A model generated the notes under the pieces. That model did no database searches. It saw nothing but the letters and a program-made list of their open reading frames with translations, and was not told where the DNA came from. A stretch of 6,214 nt of DNA from Anaerohalosphaeraceae bacterium (GTDB lineage Bacteria; Planctomycetota; Phycisphaerae; Sedimentisphaerales; Anaerohalosphaeraceae): contig DAOVIC010000106.1 of assembly GCA_030671565.1 (NCBI GenBank), positions 1 through 6,214 of the forward strand. Direction: 5' to 3'. Made by a program: the position numbers and the translations under genes. Every line of letters begins with the position of its first letter. Position 1 is the first letter of the stretch. Shown piece after piece: positions 1-5,512 of this stretch.

Positions 1-1
1 C

Positions 2-565
2 GGGCTGACAAAGATCGCTGTCTACAGCAAGCAGATAGACAATATCGCAGGACTGGTAAACTTAAGAGACTTACTGCTCGATCCGCAGGGACGGTTAAAA
101 AAACTTGTCAAACCCGTCGAATTCGTACCCGAGCAGAAAAGCGTCGAGTCGCTTCTGGAATTTTTTCGTGAAAGCAGGACAGATACTGCGATAGTTGTAG
201 ACGAATACGGCGGGATTTCCGGGCAGGTCTCGCTGGAAGATATTCTGGAGGAGTTGATCGGACCTCTCGAGGAAACCACCCACGCCGAAGCCGTCCAGCA
301 GATCGAACCGATGCAGTACCGTCTTGACGGAGATCTGGCGATCCATGACTGGGGAAGCATTTTCGGGATCGACCCTTCCCAAAGCAGGCTCTCGACGGTA
401 GGCGGACTGACGACCGCTCTTTTGGGAAAGATACCGAGTCCGGGCGACGTCGCAACGCTAAAAAATCTTACCTTCACGGTGGAGAAAGTGCGAAAACGCC
501 GCATAGAAAGCCTGATAATTTCACTCGAACCGATCGATAAAACGGAGAGCGGAACAAACACGTAA
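2..565 (+). CDS. CorC/HlyC-type CBS-domain protein, C-terminal part (5' end outside window)
   Basis: The open frame enters from the left edge, so the start is missing; 187 residues and a TAA stop are visible. The visible part begins inside the first CBS domain (IAVYSKQIDNIAGLVNLRDLL, about residues 5-25). A second CBS domain follows, ending in the family hallmark VVDEYGGISGQVSLEDILEE (about 65-84). The last ~80 residues match a CorC_HlyC (transporter-associated) domain, with a YRLDG strand, TVGGLTTALLGKIPSPGD and a terminal strand rich in R and I. This order is that of the CorC/YfjD/CNNM family, membrane proteins linked to Mg2+/Co2+ efflux or homeostasis; the 'hemolysin' name is historical. 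The N-terminal CNNM membrane domain is expected upstream but cannot be seen, so a soluble short CorC form remains possible. The stop overlaps the next gene's start by one base (TAATG), indicating an operon with translational coupling. Family assignment is firm; the transported ion is inference. Confidence 0.88.
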   Translation, partial: GLTKIAVYSKQIDNIAGLVNLRDLLLDPQGRLKKLVKPVEFVPEQKSVESLLEFFRESRTDTAIVVDEYGGISGQVSLEDILEELIGPLEETTHAEAVQQIEPMQYRLDGDLAIHDWGSIFGIDPSQSRLSTVGGLTTALLGKIPSPGDVATLKNLTFTVEKVRKRRIESLIISLEPIDKTESGTNT

Positions 566-1578
566 TGCCAATAGCGATAGATATATTCTGTGTAGTTGTA
601 CTGATAGGCCTGGGAGCATTTTTTTCCGGTTCGGAAACCGGTGTCTACCGAATGAGCAGGTTTCAGCTTCGCCTGGGAATAGAACAGAAGCGGCCTTTCT
701 ACGGGCTCTTACAGACGGTACTGGACGACAGCCAGGGAGTCGTCTTCTCCATCCTTGTCGGTAACAACCTCGTCAACTGTGCCGCGACAGCCATGGTAAC
801 ACTGCTTTTTGTAAGTGCCGATTTCGGCCAAAAGGCCGCCTTTTACGCAACGCTGGTTATGACGCCGGTTTTGTTTACATGCTCGGAAGTGATACCGAAA
901 AATATTTATTATTATCGAAGCGACGTACTGATGCCTCGTTTCGCAGGACTTTTATATCTATTCTACAAGCTCTTTTCATACACAGGTATCGTGTGGCTCT
1001 TGAAAGCGATCTCCAATTGGTTTTCCGTGATAACAGGCGTATCCGGCGATACAACCGAAGCGCTAACCGCAGGACGAAAGGCACCGATACGACGGATAAT
1101 AGCCGAAAGCCGCGAAGAACGAATTCTAAGTCCCCTCCAGAACGACATCATGAACCGCCTGCTTAAAATGCCGTCCACCTCACTGGCCGCTGTGATGACA
1201 CCGGCGGCTAAAGTAGAAATGTTAAACGTAAAAAGCAAACGCCCGGAAGTACTCGCCATGCTTGCCCGCTGTCCATATACGAATTACCCCGTATACGAAC
1301 AAAAGCCAAGCCGCGTGATCGGTTTCGTATCGATATACGAAGTCCTGAACGCAAACGAAGATTTCCAGGACCTCCATAAATTCGTAAAACCAATAAAAAC
1401 CTACCCAGCGGACAGCCCTGTAATAGACACAATGAACACAATGCGATTAGGTAGACATAAAATTGTATTGGTAACAAAGAGAGGATCCCATGGCCAGAAA
1501 AAAGAAGACCGTTTCGTCGGCATAGTAACAATGAAGGACCTCGTAGAGGAACTAACAGGAGAACTCGCCGAATGGTGA
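565..1578 (+). CDS. CNNM/DUF21 membrane protein with CBS pair, lacking CorC_HlyC domain
   Basis: This 337-residue protein has an N-terminal CNNM (DUF21) transmembrane domain. Hydrophobic segments lie near residues 4-22, 57-84, 91-108 and 126-153. The family signatures FFSGSETG (19-26), VGNNLVN (65-71) and SEVIPKN (107-113) are present. A cytoplasmic linker leads to a CBS pair: CBS1 about 205-263 (MTPAAKVEML, then RVIGFVSIYEVL) and CBS2 about 275-335 (IVLVTKRG, then FVGIVTMKDLVEELTG). The protein stops right after CBS2, so the CorC_HlyC domain usual in longer members is absent. The upstream partner has that domain, so the two adjacent paralogues may form a mixed dimer; this is inference. The family is known for Mg2+/Co2+ transport or its regulation at the inner membrane. 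The ATG overlaps the upstream TAA. A GGAG at 544-547 is too far away to serve as ribosome-binding site, so coupling to upstream translation is likely. The second CBS contains a charged loop (SHGQKKEDR, 308-316). Confidence 0.88.
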   Translation: MPIAIDIFCVVVLIGLGAFFSGSETGVYRMSRFQLRLGIEQKRPFYGLLQTVLDDSQGVVFSILVGNNLVNCAATAMVTLLFVSADFGQKAAFYATLVMTPVLFTCSEVIPKNIYYYRSDVLMPRFAGLLYLFYKLFSYTGIVWLLKAISNWFSVITGVSGDTTEALTAGRKAPIRRIIAESREERILSPLQNDIMNRLLKMPSTSLAAVMTPAAKVEMLNVKSKRPEVLAMLARCPYTNYPVYEQKPSRVIGFVSIYEVLNANEDFQDLHKFVKPIKTYPADSPVIDTMNTMRLGRHKIVLVTKRGSHGQKKEDRFVGIVTMKDLVEELTGELAEW

Positions 1579-1598
1579 CCCTGAAAATACCGGCTGTG

Positions 1599-3008
1599 TT
1601 ACGGCGATTCGTCGATCACGGCTTTTACTATATCGTTGATCGCCCCTCTGACACCCGATGCCCCGCCCTTTGTGAGAATGCTGAAGATGTAACGCTTCGA
1701 GGAGGTCTCGATGTATCCTGAATATGCACGCACGCTGTTGATGTAGCCGCTTTTGGCGAATATCCTGCCCTTGTATTTTTGCTCTGCGAAATATTTTGCT
1801 CCCGTGCCGTCTACCCCGCCTATCGATAGCGAATCCTTGTACACCGGCCAATTATCGCTTGCGTATATATCCATAAGAACCGTTGTGATCGCACGCGGGC
1901 TGAGTTTGTTATTTTTGCTCAAACCGCTGCCGTCGACCAGTTTGAATTCGTCCGCATCGACACCGATCCTGGTCATGTACAGCCCGATCAGCGACAGACC
2001 GTGCTCCCATTCACCATTGATACGTCCGGTGGTTTTCTCGGCAGAGAGCGTCTTTACCAACGCCTCGGCGGCAAGGTTTAAGCTGTCTTTATTACACCTT
2101 GCCAGCACATCCGACAACGGCGTCTGATGTCTCATGATCGTGTGCATCCGAGAGTTCTTCTTGACATATCTCTCGTCGACACCGCCTTTAACTTTTATAC
2201 CAGCCGACACAAGCTTTTCTTTAAGAACCGTCCCAAAGAACATCGCGGGTTCTTCTATGGCGACATCAAAAGTCGTAGAGGTTCTGCATTTCCCTTTGAG
2301 CGTAAGAAAATTCGGTTTGTGATTTCGATAAGCTCCAACCGCCGAGCTGCCGGACGACACTGTCTTCACCTGATTTTTAACACTAAGGTAACCCGTCGCA
2401 GGCAAAACAGAATATCTAACCTTCGACCCGTCTCGAAAAACCTTAAACTTAACGCAATTACGATTATAGTTAAGCCCGCTCACTTCGCAGGCATAAGATC
2501 GGTTAAGCTGATCCTTCGGCCAGTCGGCATTTACCCGTTCATCATCGAAAAACGTGCTGTCAATGATGATCTCGTCAAGAACGGTTTTGCCGCGACCCTT
2601 AAGTTCATCGATAATGGCATCGATAAACCAGCCTGCCTTGCGCCCGTATTTCAGGTCGCTCTGTTCGTCACCAATAAGGGGATCCCCCCCGCCGATCACA
2701 ACGAGCGTATTACCGAGCAAACAAACCTCAGTAGTGAACTTATAATCAGGCCCGAGGAAACGCAGCACAGCCGCACTGGCAACGATCTTCATATTAGACG
2801 CAGGCGTCAGCGCCTCTTTGGAATTTCGCTTGTAAAGGCTGCTTCCGCTGTCAACATCTACAATATGAACACCGAATTGAACGTTTTTGAACTGCTTTTG
2901 CCCGACGATTGCATTTACACGCCCTGCCAATGAGGCATGCACATTCGGGACAAGCAGAACAATGCCGGCAATGAAAAATACGATTTTTTGTCTAACCCGC
3001 TGGATCAT
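1599..3008 (-). CDS. dacB: D-alanyl-D-alanine carboxypeptidase/endopeptidase, S13 family (PBP4-like)
   Basis: This 469-residue protein has all three active-site boxes of S13 low-molecular-mass penicillin-binding proteins. These are SxxK as S71-N-M-K74 (in TPASNMKIVASAA), SxN as S309-L-N311 (in KDSLNLAAEALVKTL), and the third box as K419-S-G421 (in AKSGYINSVRAYSGY). The conserved VDGSGLSKNNKLSP segment (358-371) is also present. Length and spacing fit PBP4/DacB, including the large insertion between SxxK and SxN. A signal peptide is visible: basic MIQRVRQK, a hydrophobic core at 9-20, and likely cleavage after VHA at residue 25, so the enzyme acts outside the inner membrane. The family removes terminal D-Ala from stem peptides and cleaves D-Ala-mDAP cross-links during peptidoglycan remodelling. 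The third box is KSG rather than the commoner KTG, a tolerated variant in the wider family. I see no Shine-Dalgarno before the ATG. The gene converges on the CNNM gene with a 20-bp gap and diverges from larC, so it is probably monocistronic. Confidence 0.93.
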   Translation of the reverse strand: MIQRVRQKIVFFIAGIVLLVPNVHASLAGRVNAIVGQKQFKNVQFGVHIVDVDSGSSLYKRNSKEALTPASNMKIVASAAVLRFLGPDYKFTTEVCLLGNTLVVIGGGDPLIGDEQSDLKYGRKAGWFIDAIIDELKGRGKTVLDEIIIDSTFFDDERVNADWPKDQLNRSYACEVSGLNYNRNCVKFKVFRDGSKVRYSVLPATGYLSVKNQVKTVSSGSSAVGAYRNHKPNFLTLKGKCRTSTTFDVAIEEPAMFFGTVLKEKLVSAGIKVKGGVDERYVKKNSRMHTIMRHQTPLSDVLARCNKDSLNLAAEALVKTLSAEKTTGRINGEWEHGLSLIGLYMTRIGVDADEFKLVDGSGLSKNNKLSPRAITTVLMDIYASDNWPVYKDSLSIGGVDGTGAKYFAEQKYKGRIFAKSGYINSVRAYSGYIETSSKRYIFSILTKGGASGVRGAINDIVKAVIDESP

Positions 3009-3064
3009 GCCGATTTTTTACCATAAAAATAAAAAAAATCAAGTCCCGCCTTTCGTCTTTACCC

Positions 3065-3092
3065 TTGCATAGCACCCAAACCAGTGCATAAT
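3065..3092 (+). promoter_or_regulatory. Candidate larC promoter
   Basis: TTGCAT at 3065-3070 is followed after 16 bp by CATAAT at 3087-3092. The -10 box matches the sigma70 consensus at 5 of 6 positions, and the -35 only at TTG. Transcription would start near 3099, giving a short leader of about 25 nt before the larC ATG. The position is right, but the match is moderate and untested. Confidence 0.35.
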
Positions 3093-3114
3093 AGCAACAG
3101 AAGTTTTGTATTGT

Positions 3115-3119
3115 GAGGT
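3115..3119 (+). promoter_or_regulatory. Ribosome-binding site of larC (fixes ATG 3124)
   Basis: GAGGT lies 4 nt before the ATG at 3124. This supports that ATG over the in-frame TTG at 3106, which would place the site inside the coding region and add six residues (MYCEVV) before the conserved KIAHFDCFAG start of LarC proteins. Confidence 0.65.
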
Positions 3120-3123
3120 AGTT

Positions 3124-4305
3124 ATGAAAATTGCACATTTTGATTGTTTTGCAGGCGCAGGAGGCGACATGATCGTCGCCGCAATGCTCGATGCCGGCGT
3201 TGACACCGACTGGCTGATTGACCAGGTGGATTCTCTGGCGATCCAGGGCCTGCAAATAGAAGTCACCGAAACAACCCGATACGGCATGCGCGGTCTAAAG
3301 TTTACCCCTATAGTCAAAACCGAACAGAAACACCGCAATCTGAAGGATATACTCGAAATCGTCGCGGCAAGCGCAATATCCGAACCCGCCAAAAAGCAGG
3401 TCGCCAGAGTATTTAACACCCTGGCAGAGGCAGAAGCATACGTACACGGCAAAGCCATCGACCAGATCCACTTCCACGAAGTAGGTGCCGTCGATTCGAT
3501 AGTAGATATTGTCGCCGCCTGCACCGCCCTGGATGCCTTACAGATCGACGAGGTACATTGCTCGACGATTTCCGTAGGCGGCGGGACTTTCAAATGCGCA
3601 CACGGTATGATGTCCGCACCGGCGCCGGCAACAATAGAAATTCTAAAACGCGCAAATGCCCCCTTTAAAGGCGGTCCGATCGAAAAAGAATTGTTTACCC
3701 CGACCGCTGCGGCGATTCTGACAAGTATCACATCGGCATTTGGCCCAATGCCGCCGATGAAAATTTCCTCGATCGGTTACGGCGCAGGAACCCTCGATAC
3801 AGACTCCTTCGCAAATCTGCTGCGGGTGACGATCGGTGAAACCATCGACGCAGACAATGCCGATACGGACCACATATGCCTGATGGAAACAAACATAGAC
3901 GATGTCACTTCCGAGGGCATAGGCTTTGTCTTTGAAAAACTTCTCGATGCCGGAGCACTGGACGTCTTCACCACGCCGATCCTGATGAAACAAAATCGAC
4001 CCGCGGTAAAGTTGTCGGTAATGTGTCAGCCCGAAAAAATTGAAACGATAGAAAAAATCATCTTCAAAGAAGGAATGACTTTAGGAATTCGAAAACAAAT
4101 ACTGGAAAGAAAAAAACTTCCGCGCCAGATCGTCACCGTCGAAACTGAATTTGGTAAGATAAGTATGAAGATCGCCTCATTAGATGGTAAGATAGTTAAA
4201 ATAAAACCGGAATATTCAGACTGCAAAGAAGCTGCTAATCGTCACAATGTCCCCTTAAATCTCGTGCAGCAAGCGGCAATAAAAGCCTGCAAGCAAGGCA
4301 TTTAA
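3124..4305 (+). CDS. larC: LarC, nickel-pincer cofactor biosynthesis protein (Ni insertase)
   Basis: This 393-residue protein of the DUF111/LarC family matches along its whole length. It starts with the N-terminal KIAHFDCFAGAGGDM (2-16), followed by HFHEVGAVDSIVDI (117-130). Next come VGGGTFKCAHG and APAPATIEIL (151-174), then ELFTPTAAAIL (189-199). The C-terminal half carries METNIDDVTSE (254-264), ILMKQNRPAVKL (286-297) and GMTLGIRK (317-324), and ends in a small alpha/beta domain. LarC is known to insert nickel, using CTP, into the pyridinium bis-thiocarboxylate made by LarB and LarE. The product is the nickel-pincer cofactor of lactate racemase LarA and related epimerases; it acts in the cytoplasm. 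None of larA, larB or larE is in this window. In Lactobacillus plantarum larC is split and joined by programmed frameshifting; here it is one uninterrupted frame. The family's usual TPTGAA reads TPTAAA. ATG at 3124 is chosen on its ribosome-binding site and family start. Confidence 0.93.
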   Translation: MKIAHFDCFAGAGGDMIVAAMLDAGVDTDWLIDQVDSLAIQGLQIEVTETTRYGMRGLKFTPIVKTEQKHRNLKDILEIVAASAISEPAKKQVARVFNTLAEAEAYVHGKAIDQIHFHEVGAVDSIVDIVAACTALDALQIDEVHCSTISVGGGTFKCAHGMMSAPAPATIEILKRANAPFKGGPIEKELFTPTAAAILTSITSAFGPMPPMKISSIGYGAGTLDTDSFANLLRVTIGETIDADNADTDHICLMETNIDDVTSEGIGFVFEKLLDAGALDVFTTPILMKQNRPAVKLSVMCQPEKIETIEKIIFKEGMTLGIRKQILERKKLPRQIVTVETEFGKISMKIASLDGKIVKIKPEYSDCKEAANRHNVPLNLVQQAAIKACKQGI

Positions 4306-4334
4306 GTGTAAATATATCTTAATGTAAACACTTA
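4303..4334 (+). repeat. Small inverted repeat overlapping the larC stop
   Basis: TAAGTGT (4303-4309, beginning at the larC stop codon) is perfectly complementary to ACACTTA (4328-4334), with an 18-nt A/T-rich loop. A second palindrome, TGTAA-ACAC-TTACA (4323-4336), overlaps its right arm. The stems are short and low in GC, and the next T-run (4352-4358 region) is separated from them. At best this is a weak 3'-end structure for larC rather than a convincing terminator. Confidence 0.25.
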
Positions 4335-4389
4335 CAGCAAAATGACTTATAATTTTTTATTCATTTTATGGCTTTTTCTTGCAGGTGTG

Positions 4390-4418
4390 TTGACATTGCC
4401 CCTGCGGATTGATATACT
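4390..4418 (+). promoter_or_regulatory. Near-consensus sigma70-type promoter
   Basis: TTGACA at 4390-4395 is a perfect -35 box. After exactly 17 bp comes TATACT at 4413-4418, 5 of 6 to TATAAT. An A/T-rich tract lies upstream and could act as an UP-like element. Transcription should begin around 4424-4426. This is the best promoter-like sequence in the window, and it points toward the terminator and pyrK. Confidence 0.75.
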
Positions 4419-4423
4419 CAGAT

Positions 4424-4534
4424 TAAATTCAGGATGCCAGATGGCTTGGCGAACACAAATAACGAAATATAGCGGCTTTTTTGCCGTGGCATACTTCCGG
4501 AATGGCAGTGGATGACTGTTCCGGAAGTTTTTTT
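4424..4534 (+). ncRNA. Predicted ~110-nt structured RNA: small RNA or pyrKD leader
   Basis: The interval from the predicted start to the end of the terminator T-run is about 110 nt, with no start codon plus ribosome-binding site of note. Several helices can form. ATGCCA (4434-4439) pairs perfectly with TGGCAT (4487-4492), closing a domain. Inside it, CGGC-TTTTTT-GCCG (4473-4486) forms a hairpin that stacks directly on that closing helix. The terminator hairpin then begins at the very next base (4493). The region 4440-4471 is largely unpaired in this model. I do not recognise the family. Two readings fit: an independent small RNA, or a leader whose terminator attenuates pyrKD transcription. 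The existence of the RNA is inferred from promoter plus terminator only. Confidence 0.5.
4493..4534 (+). terminator. Strong rho-independent terminator (possible attenuator)
   Basis: ACTTCCGGAA (4493-4502) and TTCCGGAAGT (4519-4528) form a perfect 10-bp stem. The inner stem CAGT (4506-4509)/ACTG (4515-4518) extends it across a 3-nt bulge (TGG, 4503-4505) and closes a 5-nt loop. Seven T residues (4528-4534) follow at once. It lies about 190 nt past the larC stop and 54 nt before the pyrK start, so it ends the transcript from the 4390 promoter, and any larC read-through, before pyrK. Confidence 0.85.
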
Positions 4535-4541
4535 ATATACT
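4512..4541 (+). promoter_or_regulatory. Candidate pyrK promoter overlapping the terminator
   Basis: TATACT at 4536-4541 repeats the -10 box of the upstream promoter. ATGACT at 4512-4517, 18 bp before it, matches TTGACA at 4 positions. A start near 4548 would give a leader of about 40 nt to the pyrK ATG. The -35 lies within the terminator hairpin and the -10 just after its T-run. The similarity could be chance in an A/T-rich sequence. Confidence 0.3.
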
Positions 4542-4588
4542 GAAACACCTAAGTTACGCTAAATCAAGCACTTACGTTAGAGAGCAAC

Positions 4589-5512
4589 ATGAAGACAACC
4601 AAAAGCGTTTACGAAGCGATGGTTTTTGCCAATTATGCCCTTGCAGAGCGTTTTTTCCACCTTACGCTCGAATTTGACGGCAAAGCGGCAGCAGCATTTA
4701 AGGATACCCTCCCCGGCCAATTCCTTGAGATCGACCTGACCACGCTGGGTCTTCCCCACACAGACAAGATCGCCGACGATCTCGCCGATCGTGCCACGCG
4801 GCAGATAATACTTCGCAGACCATTCAGTTTTCGCGATATAACCGTCACGGAAAATGGCAAAGTGCGAGTCGAAATACTCTATTGCGTCCTCGGACCGGCA
4901 ACATTGCGAATGACAACCCTCGCCGAAGGGGATAAAGTCAGTGTCATCGGGCCTCTTGGCAATGGTTTTTCTATCGCGAAAGACAAAAAAATCGCTTTGC
5001 TTGTTGCAGGCGGAATGGGTGCCCCCCCGCTTCAACATCTTGCCGCCCATCTAAAGGCCGGGTACGAAGATATCCACGTAGTCGCATTTGCCGGGGCACA
5101 GAGTTACAACGCCCTGCCGTTTACACTGCTGATCGATAACGAAGAAGGCCTTTTCCTGCAGGAGTTTTCTCGCCTGCGTGTCGAATCACATATTGCAACC
5201 GACGACGGTTCCGCAGGATTTCACGGGTACGTAACAGACTGCGTCGAAAAATGGCTCAAAGAGCATAACCCCGACCCGTCTGATGTTATGATATACACCT
5301 GCGGGCCCGAACCGATGCTGGCAAGCGTATCGAAACTTGCCTCCGCTCATAACGTCCAATGCCAGGTAAGCATGGAACGGATGATGGCATGCGGTATAGG
5401 CCTTTGCCAAAGTTGCGTCGTACCGGTTAAGGACGAAGGCAGCGAAGAAGTGTATCGCCTTTGCTGCAAAGACGGACCGATCTTCAATAGTAAGGATATT
5501 ATATTTGAGTAA
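4589..5512 (+). CDS. pyrK: Dihydroorotate dehydrogenase B electron-transfer subunit PyrK
   Basis: This 307-residue protein of the ferredoxin-reductase-like PyrK family begins with a beta-barrel FAD domain. PGQFLEIDL (42-50) and the flavin-binding LRRPFSF (75-81) are visible, followed by GPATLRMTTLAEGD and GPLGNGF (102-127). The nucleotide-binding domain starts with LLVAGGMGAPPL (137-148) and includes YTCGPEPML (236-244). The C-terminal 2Fe-2S module has C268, C273 and C276 (ACGIGLCQSC) and C293 in CCKDGP, the arrangement typical of PyrK. With PyrD it forms the cytoplasmic class 1B enzyme that passes electrons from dihydroorotate to NAD+. It is longer than the ~255-residue Bacillus type, partly through a stretch at about 51-74 between PGQF and RRPFS. 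An extra cysteine (C292) sits beside the fourth cluster ligand. The ATG is preceded only by a weak purine stretch (GAGAG, 4580-4584), and an in-frame stop at 4550 excludes a longer form. It overlaps pyrD by 8 nt. Confidence 0.94.
   Translation: MKTTKSVYEAMVFANYALAERFFHLTLEFDGKAAAAFKDTLPGQFLEIDLTTLGLPHTDKIADDLADRATRQIILRRPFSFRDITVTENGKVRVEILYCVLGPATLRMTTLAEGDKVSVIGPLGNGFSIAKDKKIALLVAGGMGAPPLQHLAAHLKAGYEDIHVVAFAGAQSYNALPFTLLIDNEEGLFLQEFSRLRVESHIATDDGSAGFHGYVTDCVEKWLKEHNPDPSDVMIYTCGPEPMLASVSKLASAHNVQCQVSMERMMACGIGLCQSCVVPVKDEGSEEVYRLCCKDGPIFNSKDIIFE
5492..5496 (+). promoter_or_regulatory. Ribosome-binding site of pyrD (fixes TTG 5505)
   Basis: AAGGA lies within the 3' end of pyrK, 8 nt before the TTG at 5505. 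The nearby ATG at 5512 is in a different frame and meets a stop after four codons, so it cannot start pyrD. The ribosome-binding site and the reading frame together select TTG. Confidence 0.7.

Larger units (their letters stand above)
3009..3123. other. Divergent dacB-larC intergenic region
   Basis: This 115-bp spacer must carry the start signals of both dacB (leftward) and larC (rightward). The dacB side (3013-3040) is a strongly A/T-rich tract. No convincing promoter or ribosome-binding site for dacB could be picked out. The larC side holds a weak promoter candidate and a clear ribosome-binding site, listed separately. The hexamer TGCATA occurs twice as a direct repeat (3066-3071 and 3085-3090). 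I see no larger palindrome that would mark an operator. Confidence 0.6.
4306..4588. other. larC-pyrK intergenic region with a self-contained transcription unit
   Basis: This 283-bp gap is the longest non-coding stretch in the window. From left to right it holds a weak inverted repeat after larC, an A/T-rich tract (about 4347-4380) and a near-consensus promoter (4390-4418). These are followed by a foldable segment of about 70 nt, a strong intrinsic terminator (4493-4534), and a 54-nt stretch leading to the pyrK ATG. I see no protein gene with a ribosome-binding site in it. pyrK must be served either by read-through of the terminator or by a second promoter in 4512-4588. Confidence 0.7.

Noticed and set aside
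22..561. 179-residue open frame on the - strand opposite the CorC-type gene
   Set aside because: It is a serine-rich shadow of the well-supported CBS/CorC_HlyC coding frame on the + strand.
1579..1598. Bidirectional terminator between the convergent CNNM and dacB genes
   Set aside because: The 20-bp gap has no GC-rich hairpin with flanking T or A runs. CGCCG (1566-1570) and CGGCG (1602-1606) are complementary, but they lie too far apart and have no T-run.
2127..2933. 268-residue open frame on the + strand opposite dacB
   Set aside because: It lies entirely within the S13 peptidase gene, whose three active-site boxes and signal peptide are clear. Its protein has no recognisable domain and there is no ribosome-binding site, so it is a shadow frame.
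3106..3123. Extended TTG start for LarC (adds MYCEVV)
   Set aside because: The extension would cover the GAGGT ribosome-binding site of the ATG at 3124, and LarC proteins begin at the KIAHFDCFAG-like segment.
3039..3731. 230-residue open frame on the - strand opposite larC
   Set aside because: It is antisense to strongly conserved LarC sequence, low in complexity (rich in A, S and I), and without a start signal or family features.
4447..4492. Resemblance to the ZTP (pfl) riboswitch: TGGCGAACA followed later by GCCGTGGCA
   Set aside because: Only a short string recalls the family. The CGTGAC-type conserved bases and the CCGCCTGGGC-like 3' element are missing, and the downstream genes are not purine or folate genes. 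Only a covariance search could reopen it.
4424..4534. PyrR-type attenuator upstream of pyrKD
   Set aside because: I could not find the conserved PyrR-binding loop sequence or an antiterminator matching that system. Attenuation remains possible, but not by this recognised mechanism.
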